From Streptomyces sp. (lineage in GTDB: Bacteria > Actinomycetota > Actinomycetes > Streptomycetales > Streptomycetaceae), in assembly GCA_003519485.1 (NCBI GenBank), contig DOWQ01000274.1, forward strand, positions 1-15,209: a stretch of 15,209 nt of DNA. The letters run 5' to 3'. This document shows, piece by piece, positions 6,646 to 15,209 of the stretch (positions within the stretch are counted from its first letter, which is position 1; every line of letters begins with the position of its first letter). The position numbers were made by a program, and so were the translations under genes. The notes under the pieces were generated by a model. The model was not told the DNA's origin. It saw nothing but the letters and a program-made list of their open reading frames with translations, and did not search any database.

Positions 6646-8033
6646 GACTGGCTCCTGCGGAAACGTCGGATGTTGAAAATCATGGCCGGTACGACCAGGA
6701 GCAGCAGGAGCACGCCGAGGGCGCTGCCCAGCCCCTGGTTGTTGCCGCCGCCGAAGGACACCAGCCACATCTGCATGGCCAGCACGTTGGCCTCCTGCTG
6801 CACCGGCCCCGGGGCGATGATGTAGACGAGATCGAACACCTTCATCACATTGATGACCAGCGTCACGAACACCACGGCGAGCACCGGTGACAGCAGCGGG
6901 ACGGTGATCCGCCGGAAGATCTGCCACTCGTTCGCCCCGTCCATCCGGGCCGCCTCCAGCACATCCCGGGGCATGGCGGCCAGCCCGGCGGCGATCAGCA
7001 CCATCGAGAAGCCGGTCCAGATCCACAGATACGCGCCGATGATGGCCGGAGTGACGAGGGCGGGACCGAGCCAGGAGATGCCCGTGTACGGCTCGGCGAA
7101 GTTCTTCGCGGGCAGCTGCACGGCGTACTCGCCCGGCGACAGGCCCGTGAAGCGGTACGACCCGTCGGCCGCGGTCGTCGTTCTCCCGACGACCTCGCCG
7201 CCCCGTACCGCTTCGACCGCCATCTGTGGCAGCCCGGGCTCGGCGGCGTCCACCCGGCCCGGTTCGCCGCCACCGCCGGGGGTGAAGTCGACGTAGACGA
7301 CCCCGCGCAGCTCGGCGTCGGCGGCCGCGGCGGCAGCGGCGTCCCGGGCCGGCTCGGCGTTCTTCGGCAGGTCCTTGGGCGGGACGCCGACGAGGCCGAG
7401 GTCGACCGTGTTGCCGGGGGAGAGCTTCTCCGCCGTCGCGTACGAGCCGTCCGGGCGCTCGGTGAGTCCCTGGCCGTCCCGGGCCCGGGCGCCGGGATAG
7501 GAGCTGCCCTCCTCGAAGGCGTCGTGCACGCCGACGGCGACCGCGTTGAGCACACCCCGGTCGGGGTCGTGCTCGTAGACGACGCGGAAGATGATGCCCG
7601 CGGCGAGGAAGGAGATCGCCATCGGCATGAACATCAGCAGCTTGAACGCGGTGGCCCAGCGGATCTTCTCGGTGAGCACGGCCAGCACCAGACCGAGCCC
7701 GGTCAGCAGCGCCGGCGCCACCACGACCCAGACCGCGCTGTTGCGGACGGCCGTCAGCGTCGCCGGGTCGCGGAACATCTCGGTGTAGTTCTCGGCGCCG
7801 ACGAAGCGGGTCCCCGAGGCGTCGAAGAAGCTGCGGCCGACGGTGAACAGAATCGGATACGCGACCAGCGCGCCCAGCAGGAGCAGCGCCGGCAGCAGGA
7901 AGGCCAGCGCGACGAGCCGCCGCCGGCGGGCGGTGCGTCGGGGCGGGCCGGGGGCGGCGCCCCCCGCTTTCGCGGGCGGCGCCGTACGGTCGGTGACGGG
8001 CGGGGCTGCGCCCCGCACGGAGGTGATGGGCAT
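6642..8033 (-). CDS. Carbohydrate ABC transporter permease, MalF/AglF-like, with inserted SdrD-B/Cna-B-like extracytoplasmic domain
   Basis: At 463 residues this permease is about 160 longer than usual. After a Pro/Arg-rich N-terminus, TM1 is at 40-62, TM2 near 98-120 and TM3 near 130-152. A soluble region follows at about 153-322, then TM4 (about 323-350), the EAA loop at 360-381 (EAARMDGANEWQIFRR) and two further helices. Within the soluble region, residues 243-308 read as a small beta-sandwich repeat of the SdrD-B/Cna-B kind: GVVYVDF, AEPGLPQMAVEAV, TTTAADGSYRFTGLSPGEYAVQLP. An Ala run at 232-238 precedes it as a linker. E. coli MalF has its periplasmic P2 loop, which touches the binding protein, at the same point between TM3 and TM4, but with a different fold. 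The gene starts 15 bases after the binding-protein stop with only a weak GAGAG-type ribosome site. Confidence 0.9.
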   Translation of the reverse strand: MPITSVRGAAPPVTDRTAPPAKAGGAAPGPPRRTARRRRLVALAFLLPALLLLGALVAYPILFTVGRSFFDASGTRFVGAENYTEMFRDPATLTAVRNSAVWVVVAPALLTGLGLVLAVLTEKIRWATAFKLLMFMPMAISFLAAGIIFRVVYEHDPDRGVLNAVAVGVHDAFEEGSSYPGARARDGQGLTERPDGSYATAEKLSPGNTVDLGLVGVPPKDLPKNAEPARDAAAAAAADAELRGVVYVDFTPGGGGEPGRVDAAEPGLPQMAVEAVRGGEVVGRTTTAADGSYRFTGLSPGEYAVQLPAKNFAEPYTGISWLGPALVTPAIIGAYLWIWTGFSMVLIAAGLAAMPRDVLEAARMDGANEWQIFRRITVPLLSPVLAVVFVTLVINVMKVFDLVYIIAPGPVQQEANVLAMQMWLVSFGGGNNQGLGSALGVLLLLLVVPAMIFNIRRFRRSQS

Positions 8034-8048
8034 GGCAGTGGCTGTCTC

Positions 8049-9397
8049 TCAGTCCTTGTACGCCTTGGCCGCGGCGGCCTCGAGCGCGCGGGCGGTGGCC
8101 TTGGGGTCGGAGGGGTCCCGGAGGAAGTCCTGGAGGGCCTTCCACTCGCCCGCCCCCTGTGTTCCGCCGAAGGCGGCCGGGGCCTGGTCGGACATGTCGA
8201 AGCGCACCGTGCCACCGGCCTCGACAAGCGACTCGGCGATCTGCCGGGTGGTGGGGTCCTGGTAGCTGTCGAGCTTCACGCTCTCGTTGGGCGAGACGAA
8301 CCCGCCCGCCTCGGCCCAGATCTCGGCCGCCTCGGGCGTCGCCAGGAACTCCACCAGCTTCATGGCTGCCTCGGGGTTCTTGCCGTCCTTGAGCACCGTC
8401 GCGGCGTCACCTCCGCCGATCACCGGCGCCTTCCCCTTGCCGATGGCGGGGAAGGGGAAGAACTTGGCGTCCTCGCCGACCTTCTTGTTGAGTTCGCCGG
8501 AGATCAGACCGCCGACGAAGTCGCCCTCGTAGACCATCCCGGCCTTCGGCTCGTCGCCGAAGACGTGCTCGACGGACTCGGGGAAGTCGGTGCGCAGCGC
8601 GCCCTTCCCGCCGCCGGCGACCAGGTTCTTGTCGGCGAAGAGCTCGCCCAGGGTGGTGAGGGCCTCGACGACGGTCGGGTGCGTCCACGGAATCTCGTGC
8701 GCGGCGAGCTTGTCGTAGTTGTCCGGCCCGGCCTGCGAGAGGTAGATGTTCTCGAACCAGTCGGTGAGCGGCCAGCCGGCCTCTCCGGCGACGGAGAAGG
8801 CGGGCAGACCCGAGTCGGCGACGACCCGGGCGGACTTCATCATCTCCTGGTAGCTCTTCGGGGGTTCGACCCCGGCCTGGGCGAAGGCGTCCGGGCTGTA
8901 CCAGACCGTGGACTTGTGGGAGGCCTTGAAGTAGAGGCCGTAGTACTTGCCGTTGACCGAGCCGTAGTCCCGCCAGACGGGCGCGAAGTGGATCCCGGCC
9001 TTGTTGTACACCTTGCTGGAGAGCGGCTTGAGCCAGCCCTTGTCGGCGAACTGCTGGAGCACGCCGACCTGCGGCACCATCACCACGTCGGGGGCGTTGC
9101 CGCCCTCGATCTTGCTGCCGACGACGGTGGAGACATTGTCGCCGGTGGAGGTGAAGGTGGTCTTGGCGCCGGTCTTCTCGGTGAAGGCGTCCAGCACCTT
9201 CTGGAAGTTCTTCTGCTCGACGCCGGTCCACACTCCGGCGACCGAGACGGTCTGTCCCTCGAGTTCCGTGCCGCCGCCCGAGCCGGAGCCGGCGTCGCCG
9301 CTGCCGCCGCCGCAGGCGGTGGCCGTGAGGGCGAGGCCGAGTGCCGTTGCCGCGCAGGCCGTTGTGCGCCGGTTGCTGGTGCGGCTCTTGATCCGGG

Positions 9398-9401
<4 letters not shown>
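8049..9401 (-). CDS. Carbohydrate ABC transporter substrate-binding lipoprotein, AglE-like
   Basis: This 450-residue protein fits a family-1 sugar-binding protein. The N-terminus is basic (RIKSRTSNRR), then a hydrophobic stretch ends in LTATAC with the lipid-anchored Cys at residue 30, followed by a Gly/Ser-rich linker. The mature part opens with a typical strand and shows the family motif GGNAPDVVMVPQ, with later segments such as WTHPTVVEAL, LVEFLATPEAAEIWAEAGGF and PNESV. It would capture the sugar outside the membrane and pass it to the two permeases. The ATG overlaps the glucosidase stop by four bases (ATGA), so translation is coupled. Alpha-glucoside specificity is inferred from the operon. 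Confidence 0.9.
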
Positions 9402-11077
<1,676 letters not shown>

Positions 11078-11130
11078 GTCCCGTGAAACCCGTCTGACTC
11101 GATGCGGTGCTGATCTTGCTGGCCGCTGTT

Positions 11131-11169
11131 ATGCATGCATGTTAGGTAGTCGAGTCGAACAGGTGTCAA
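11131..11169 (-). promoter_or_regulatory. Candidate promoter of the alpha-glucosidase operon, with ATGCATGCAT palindrome at the predicted start site
   Basis: Reading the minus strand, a perfect TTGACA (11169-11164) is followed after 19 bases by TAACAT (11144-11139), giving a transcription start near 11132 and a leader of about 55 bases. The spacer is longer than the ideal 17. The 10-bp palindrome ATGCATGCAT at 11131-11140 overlaps the -10 region and start site, where a repressor would act. No regulator gene is adjacent. Confidence 0.5.
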
Positions 11170-11189
11170 TGAGTGCGAGCGAACTGCTT

Positions 11190-11200
11190 GAGCAATGCTC
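11190..11200. promoter_or_regulatory. Palindrome upstream of the operon promoter, candidate operator
   Basis: GAGCAATGCTC is an 11-base palindrome (5-bp arms, one central base) about 20 bases upstream of the candidate -35. The surrounding 11078-11230 stretch is clearly less GC-rich than the genes, as expected of a regulatory region. A half-site like GAGCATT recurs at 11220-11226. LacI-family regulators of sugar genes often bind such sites, but no protein can be named. Confidence 0.35.
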
Positions 11201-11232
11201 TTGTTTGCCCCATTTTGCCGAGCATTAAGAGG

Positions 11233-11265
11233 AGAGTCCTTGCTTAACATGTAGGCAAGGACTCT
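11233..11265 (-). terminator. Terminator after the orphan solute-binding protein gene
   Basis: AGAGTCCTTGC (11233-11243) and GCAAGGACTCT (11255-11265) form a perfect 11-bp stem with an 11-base loop that itself contains ACATGT. It lies 60 bases downstream of the solute-binding protein stop on the minus strand, and CCTCTTAAT follows the hairpin in that direction. It separates this gene from the glucosidase operon promoter, so the two same-strand units are probably transcribed independently. Confidence 0.8.
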
Positions 11266-11325
11266 GAGGGGGTGTGGAAGTGCGCCGAGCGGGGCGGAGC
11301 GGCGGAAGCCGCCCCGGGCGCCGGC

Positions 11326-12603
11326 TCAGTCCCGGCGGACGATCGCCTCGAGCTCCCGGGCCAGCCGCGCGACGGCCTCCGCCGGCGTCTGCCGCTGGGC
11401 CATCGCATCGTGCACGACCGCCTGGATCGCCAGGTTCACCTGCTGGTACCGCGGACTCTTCGGCCGTGGCTCGGCGGCGAGCACGCTCTCCCGCAGCGTC
11501 GGCAGATACGGGAACCGGCGCACCAGCCCCGGATCCTCGTACAGCGCGGCCCGCACCGGCGGCAGCGCCCCCTCGGTGAGCACCCGGCGCTGGACGCCCT
11601 CGCTCGTCAGATGGCTCAGCAGGTCGGCGGCGGACCGGGGGTGCTCCGAGCGCGCGTTGACCGCGAGGTTCGAGCCGCCGAGCACACCGGCGGCGGGACC
11701 GTTCGGCCCGGGCAGCGGGACCACCCCGAACTTACCGGCCACCGCCGAGTCCTCGCCGCCGGCCAGCTTGTGGACGTACGGCCAGTTCCGCAGGAAGAGC
11801 AGCCGACCGTCCTGGAAGACCTGCCGGGACTCCTCCTCCTTGTAGCCGAGCGCCTCCTTCGGGATCCAGCCCTCCCGTACGCCGCCGGCCAGGAACTCCA
11901 GCCCCCGCCGGGCCGCGGGGGAGTCCACCGTGACGCGCGCGCCCTCGTCGGCGAGGATCGTGCCGCCGGCGGACTGCACCGCCTCGGCCGCGTTCACCGT
12001 GAGCCCCTCGTACGGCAGGAACTGACCGGCGTAGCCGTCCAGGCCGTACTTCGGCGCCACGGTCTTCGCGAGCCGTTCCAGCTCGGCCCAGGTCCGCGGC
12101 GGCTTCTCGCCCTCCCGGTCCAGCACGTCCTTGCGGTAGTAGAGCAGGCCGGCGTTGGTGACGTACGGCAGCGCGTGCAGCCGCCCGCCGAAGGTGGCGG
12201 TCTCCACCACGGGCGGCAGGAAGCTCTTCACCGGGAAGCGGTCCGCCTCCAGTGGCGAGATCCAGCCGGCGGCGGCGAACTCGGAGGTCCAGGCCACATC
12301 GATGTTGAGGACGTCGAAGCGGTCGCTGCCGGACCGCAGGCTGGTGGTCATCTGCGCGCGGACCTCGTCCGCGGCCTCCGGCAGCTCGACCAGCGTCACC
12401 TTCTCGCCGGGGCGCGCACGGTTCCAGTCCTTCAGGACCCCGCGCAGGTAGCCGGTCAGATCGCCGCCCGTCACCAGGGTCAGCGGGCCCCGCTCGCCGG
12501 TGTCGCCCACGGGCTCCGCGCGGACGTCCGCGCCGCCCGAATAGCCGGCACAGATCAGGGTCGCCGCCAGGAGCCCCCTACCCGCGGCCCGCTTCCACCG
12601 CAT
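11326..12603 (-). CDS. Orphan family-1 extracellular solute-binding protein
   Basis: This 425-residue protein resembles sugar-binding proteins of the trehalose/maltose type. Recognisable parts are LTLVTGGDLTGYLRGVLKDW, a motif where the target is named in family alignments (RFDVLNIDVAWTSEFAAAGW), LPYVTNAGLLYYRKDVL, and GGSNLAVNARSEHPRSAADL. The ATG has a perfect AGGAGG 5-6 bases upstream. The N-terminus has a basic start (RWKRAAGR) and a hydrophobic core, but the expected lipobox reads CAGYSGG: Tyr21 (TAT) stands where the lipid-modified Cys would be. Cys18 is preceded by Ile, a poor alternative, and a signal peptidase I-like VRA-EP follows. No permease gene is nearby, and a terminator isolates it from the glucosidase operon. 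It is divergent from padR. Confidence 0.86.
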   Translation of the reverse strand: MRWKRAAGRGLLAATLICAGYSGGADVRAEPVGDTGERGPLTLVTGGDLTGYLRGVLKDWNRARPGEKVTLVELPEAADEVRAQMTTSLRSGSDRFDVLNIDVAWTSEFAAAGWISPLEADRFPVKSFLPPVVETATFGGRLHALPYVTNAGLLYYRKDVLDREGEKPPRTWAELERLAKTVAPKYGLDGYAGQFLPYEGLTVNAAEAVQSAGGTILADEGARVTVDSPAARRGLEFLAGGVREGWIPKEALGYKEEESRQVFQDGRLLFLRNWPYVHKLAGGEDSAVAGKFGVVPLPGPNGPAAGVLGGSNLAVNARSEHPRSAADLLSHLTSEGVQRRVLTEGALPPVRAALYEDPGLVRRFPYLPTLRESVLAAEPRPKSPRYQQVNLAIQAVVHDAMAQRQTPAEAVARLARELEAIVRRD

Positions 12604-12641
12604 AGGTTCCTCCTGAACGCGACTACGCCGGTGGCCCGCCC

Positions 12642-12674
12642 GGCATGCGCACCTGTATACCCGTTAGGCATGCG
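12642..12674. promoter_or_regulatory. Tandem GGCATGCG sites in the divergent SBP/padR promoter region
   Basis: GGCATGCG occurs at 12642-12649 and again at 12667-12674, a 25-bp period, each copy holding the palindrome GCATGC. Between and beside them are TATACC and GGATACT, possible -10 elements for the minus-strand binding-protein gene and the plus-strand padR gene. The two promoters may overlap here. PadR regulators often repress their own operon, so these are plausible PadR sites, but the sequence differs from the published ATGT-N8-ACAT type. Confidence 0.4.
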
Positions 12675-12773
12675 GGATACTAGACGTCGCGAAGATGTCA
12701 GCGGGCGATCCGGGTCACAACCGGACGGAGCGTCCCCAACAAGCAGGTACGGCGGGGAAGGAGGAGGGCGAGC

Positions 12774-13280
12774 GTGCGTCTGCCCCTCCTGGCGCTCCTG
12801 GCGAAGGAACCCGCGCATGGATACGAGCTCAAGCAGGCCCTTGAGAAGCTCCTGGGCGCCGCGTACCCTCAGCCGAACATCGGACAGATCTACGTCACCC
12901 TCGGCAGGCTGGAAAAGGCCGGTCTCATCGAGGGGGAGGACGTCAGCCAGTCGAGTCGGCCGAACAAACGCATCTACCAGCTCACCCCGGCAGGGCGTGA
13001 GGCGGTGGCCGCGTGGTTCGAGGAGCCGACCGACGAGCCGCGGGTGCGGGACGAGTTCTTCATGAAGCTCGCCCTCGCCCCCGACTCGGGAGTGGCCGAC
13101 CAGATAGCGCTGATCAACAAGCAGCGCCGCCACTACCTCAACACCATGCGCGATCTGTCGAAGCTGGCCGCGTCCGAGGACCGGGACAACCGGGTCGCCC
13201 AGCTGCTGATCGAGGGCGCGATGCTGCATCTGCAGGCGGATCTCGACTGGTTGGAGCGTTGTCAGGAGGAGCTGGAATGA
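12774..13280 (+). CDS. PadR family transcriptional regulator
   Basis: The 168-residue protein starts with the PadR winged-helix domain: LPLLALLAKEPAHGYELKQAL (about 3-23), the recognition segment NIGQIYVTLGRLEKAGLI, and a wing that ends in RIYQLTPAGREAV. A C-terminal helical part (about 95-168) would form the dimer, as in the longer PadR-s1 type. The GTG start is supported by GGAGGAGGG directly upstream and by the domain beginning at residue 2. Its stop overlaps the start of the ABC ATPase gene (ATGA), so it likely controls its own operon with the transporter, releasing DNA when a ligand, perhaps a toxic compound, is bound. Confidence 0.92.
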   Translation: MRLPLLALLAKEPAHGYELKQALEKLLGAAYPQPNIGQIYVTLGRLEKAGLIEGEDVSQSSRPNKRIYQLTPAGREAVAAWFEEPTDEPRVRDEFFMKLALAPDSGVADQIALINKQRRHYLNTMRDLSKLAASEDRDNRVAQLLIEGAMLHLQADLDWLERCQEELE

Positions 13281-14068
13281 GTTACGAGGCCCCTCCCGCC
13301 GAGATCGGCGGGGCCACCGCCGCCGACGCGGCCCCCCTGCTGCGGGCCGAGGGACTGGTCAGGACGCATCCGGCCGAGGGGGCGCCCGTCGAGGCCGTGC
13401 GGGGCGTCGACCTACGGGTCGAGCGCGGCGAGTTCGTCGCCGTCACCGGGCCCTCCGGGGCCGGCAAGTCCACCCTGCTCCATCTGCTCGGCGGTCTCGA
13501 CCGGCCCGACAGCGGCCGGATCTGGCTCGAGGGCCGGCGGGTCGACACCCACAGCGAGGCCCGCTGGGCCGTCCTGCGCCGCCGCAGCATCGGCATCGTC
13601 TTCCAGTTCTTCAACCTCGTCTCCGACCTGACGGTCGCCGACAATGTCGAGCTGCCCGCGCTGCTGGCCAACAGCTCGCCCCGGCAGGCCCGGGAGAGCC
13701 GCGCCGAGCTGCTCGCCGATCTGGGCCTGGCGGGCAAGGAGAACAGCACGCCCGGTGAACTCTCCGGCGGCGAGCAGCAGCGGGTCGCCCTCGCCCGGGC
13801 CCTGGTCAACCGCCCGGCCCTGCTCCTCGCCGACGAGCCCGCGGGCAGCCTCGACAGCAAGGGCACCCGTGAGGTGCTGCGGCTGCTCTCCCGCTATCAC
13901 GAGCGCGGCCAGACCATCGTGCTGGTCACCCACGACGCCCGGATGGCCAGCGCCGCGGACCGGGTGATCAGCCTCTTCGACGGCCGGATCGTGGACGACG
14001 CCACGCTCGGCGGCAGCGGCAGCCGCCGCACCGGCGGCGTCTCCGGCATGCTCGAGCTGAAAGGCTGA
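13277..14068 (+). CDS. ABC transporter ATP-binding protein, MacB/LolD-like
   Basis: The 263-residue ATPase has all nucleotide-binding motifs: Walker A GPSGAGKS at 58-65, Q-loop VFQFFNL, signature LSGGEQQR at 162-169, Walker B LLLADEP with D186 and E187, D-loop SLDS, and H219 in VTHD. The GLDRPDSG segment after Walker A and the short length are typical of the MacB/LolD/FtsE group that works with FtsX-like permeases. The N-terminus (about 1-20) is an unconserved extension. It overlaps padR by four bases and is followed 5 bases later by the FtsX-like gene. The complex would more likely export or extract substrates, or sense envelope stress, than import. Confidence 0.93.
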   Translation: MSYEAPPAEIGGATAADAAPLLRAEGLVRTHPAEGAPVEAVRGVDLRVERGEFVAVTGPSGAGKSTLLHLLGGLDRPDSGRIWLEGRRVDTHSEARWAVLRRRSIGIVFQFFNLVSDLTVADNVELPALLANSSPRQARESRAELLADLGLAGKENSTPGELSGGEQQRVALARALVNRPALLLADEPAGSLDSKGTREVLRLLSRYHERGQTIVLVTHDARMASAADRVISLFDGRIVDDATLGGSGSRRTGGVSGMLELKG

Positions 14069-14073
14069 CCGCG

Positions 14074-15209
14074 ATGCGCGCCACGGTGCGCTGGGTGCGC
14101 GCCGATCTTCGGGGCCACCGCGCCGAAGCCCTGTTCCTGGTCCTCGCCACCGCCGGGATCATCGTCTCGCTGCTCCTCGCCGGAGCGTTCCTCGCCTACG
14201 CCGTGAACCCCTGGCAGCGGGTCTTCACCGAGTCCGCCGGCGCGCACGTCTGGATCCACACCAAGGGGTCGTCGGACGCCGACGCGCTGACCCGGCTCGA
14301 CGGGGTCGAGGCCGCCTCCGGGCCCTTCCGGACGGCCGGGGTCACCGCCGAACTGGGCGGCGACACGGCGAAGCTCCAGCTGCGCGCCGCCGGCCCCGAC
14401 GCCCCCGACGTGGGCCGCCCGCTCGTCGGCTCCGGCCGCTGGCTCGACGGCGGCAACGGCGACCAAGTGGTGCTGGAGAGCTCGCTGGCCCGCGCGCTGT
14501 GGGCCGAGCCCGGTGACGCGCTCGGCATCCGCGCGGCCGACGGCACGGTCCGTACGCTGCGGATCGCGGGCGTCGCGGACACCGCCGAACAGCGGTACAG
14601 CCCCGGCGAGACCGCCGGCGTCGGCTGGGTGCTGCCCGGCACCCTCGACCGGGTCGAACCCGACCGTGAGCGCCGCGGCCAGTCCGTCGGACTGCGCCTG
14701 GACGACCCCGAGGACACCGACTTCGCCGTCCAGCGGGCGGTCACCGAGCTCGGCGCCGACCAGGTCGCCGGGGTCTCCACCTGGGAAGGCGCCCGCGCCG
14801 ACGCCGAGGGCGGCGACCGGGTCCTCGGGCTGCTGCTCGGGGTGTTCGGGCTGGGAGCCCTGCTGGCCGCGGCCCTGGCCGTGGCGGGCGCCATCAGCAC
14901 CAGGGTCCGCGGCCGTCTGCGGGACATCGCCGTCCTGAAGGCCATCGGCTTCACCCCCGGCCAGCTCGTCCGGATGTTCCTGCTGGAGCACCTCACCCTC
15001 GCGCTCGCGGGCGTCGCCTCCGGGGCACTCCTCGCCGCGGTCCTCGGTCCGCGCCTCCCGGGCCGGGCCGGCGAGGCGATGCGGCTGTGGCAGTCCCTCC
15101 CCGAGCACACCTGGATCCCGCTCGCGGTCTCCGCCGGCACGGTCCTGCTCATCGCCGCGACGACCGGGCTGGCCGCCTGGCGGGCCGGCCGGGTGCCGTC
15201 GCTCCCCGT
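14074..15209 (+). CDS. FtsX-like permease of ABC transporter, 5' part, cut by window edge
   Basis: The first 378 codons are present and run off the right edge. TM1 is at about 19-43 (ALFLVLATAGIIVSLLLAGA). A large extracytoplasmic domain at about 45-247 follows, then three helices near 250-278, 303-326 and 347-369. Between the first two of these lies the FtsX signature RLRDIAVLKAIGFTPGQLVR (281-300), the ATPase-coupling segment. Streptomyces proteins of this kind usually repeat the module and are about 800 residues, so half may be missing. The ATG is 5 bases after the ATPase stop, with no strong ribosome site of its own, which implies coupling. Confidence 0.88.
   Translation, partial: MRATVRWVRADLRGHRAEALFLVLATAGIIVSLLLAGAFLAYAVNPWQRVFTESAGAHVWIHTKGSSDADALTRLDGVEAASGPFRTAGVTAELGGDTAKLQLRAAGPDAPDVGRPLVGSGRWLDGGNGDQVVLESSLARALWAEPGDALGIRAADGTVRTLRIAGVADTAEQRYSPGETAGVGWVLPGTLDRVEPDRERRGQSVGLRLDDPEDTDFAVQRAVTELGADQVAGVSTWEGARADAEGGDRVLGLLLGVFGLGALLAAALAVAGAISTRVRGRLRDIAVLKAIGFTPGQLVRMFLLEHLTLALAGVASGALLAAVLGPRLPGRAGEAMRLWQSLPEHTWIPLAVSAGTVLLIAATTGLAAWRAGRVPSLP

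Noticed and set aside
7900..7990. G-run cluster in the permease N-terminal coding region as a second G-quadruplex
   Set aside because: Only three adequate G-runs lie close together, and the bias is explained by Arg/Pro/Gly codons in a GC-rich gene.
13897..15108. Minus-strand open frame opposite the ABC ATPase and FtsX genes
   Set aside because: Asp/Gly/Gln-rich antisense translation; the plus strand shows complete ABC and FtsX motifs.

Overview
The window looks like chromosomal DNA of a streptomycete or close relative. It is very GC-rich, third codon positions are almost all G or C, several starts are GTG, and long meaningless antisense reading frames accompany most genes. I saw no TTA codon in the genes I read closely. 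No tRNA, rRNA, CRISPR array, integrase or insertion sequence was seen.

Left part (1-3836): small unrelated genes. A FAD-dependent oxidoreductase, cut by the left edge, is divergent from a GNAT acetyltransferase. A strong G-quadruplex motif lies five bases after the acetyltransferase stop. Next come the C-terminal remnant of a zinc-type alcohol dehydrogenase, a DUF4240 protein, and divergently a short-chain dehydrogenase/reductase.

Middle (3981-5653): a two-gene amino-acid uptake unit. A neurotransmitter:sodium symporter family transporter (MetP-like) overlaps by one base a 46-residue single-helix protein that fits the MetS small subunit of methionine/alanine importers. A near-continuous 20-bp hairpin at 5711-5753 separates this unit from the convergent sugar operon.

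Sugar operon (11077 down to 5770, minus strand): a cytoplasmic GH13 alpha-glucosidase with oligo-1,6-glucosidase signatures, a lipoprotein sugar-binding protein, and two permeases. The genes overlap by 4 bases (ATGA) or are 15 bases apart. This is an Agl-type alpha-glucoside import and hydrolysis unit without its own ATPase, which in Streptomyces usually means a shared MsiK-type ATPase encoded elsewhere. The MalF-like permease carries an extra extracytoplasmic region of about 165 residues containing an SdrD-B/Cna-B-like beta domain, placed where E. coli MalF has its P2 loop. This is the most unusual protein architecture in the window. A candidate promoter and operators lie upstream of the glucosidase gene.

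Right part (11326-15209): an orphan family-1 solute-binding protein whose expected lipobox cysteine appears to be tyrosine. It ends in an 11-bp-arm hairpin and is divergent from a PadR regulator. PadR overlaps an ABC ATPase gene (ATGA), which is followed by an FtsX-like permease cut by the right edge. This is a typical PadR-controlled MacB-like export or stress module. The shared intergenic region holds a GGCATGCG repeat with a 25-bp period, a plausible operator.
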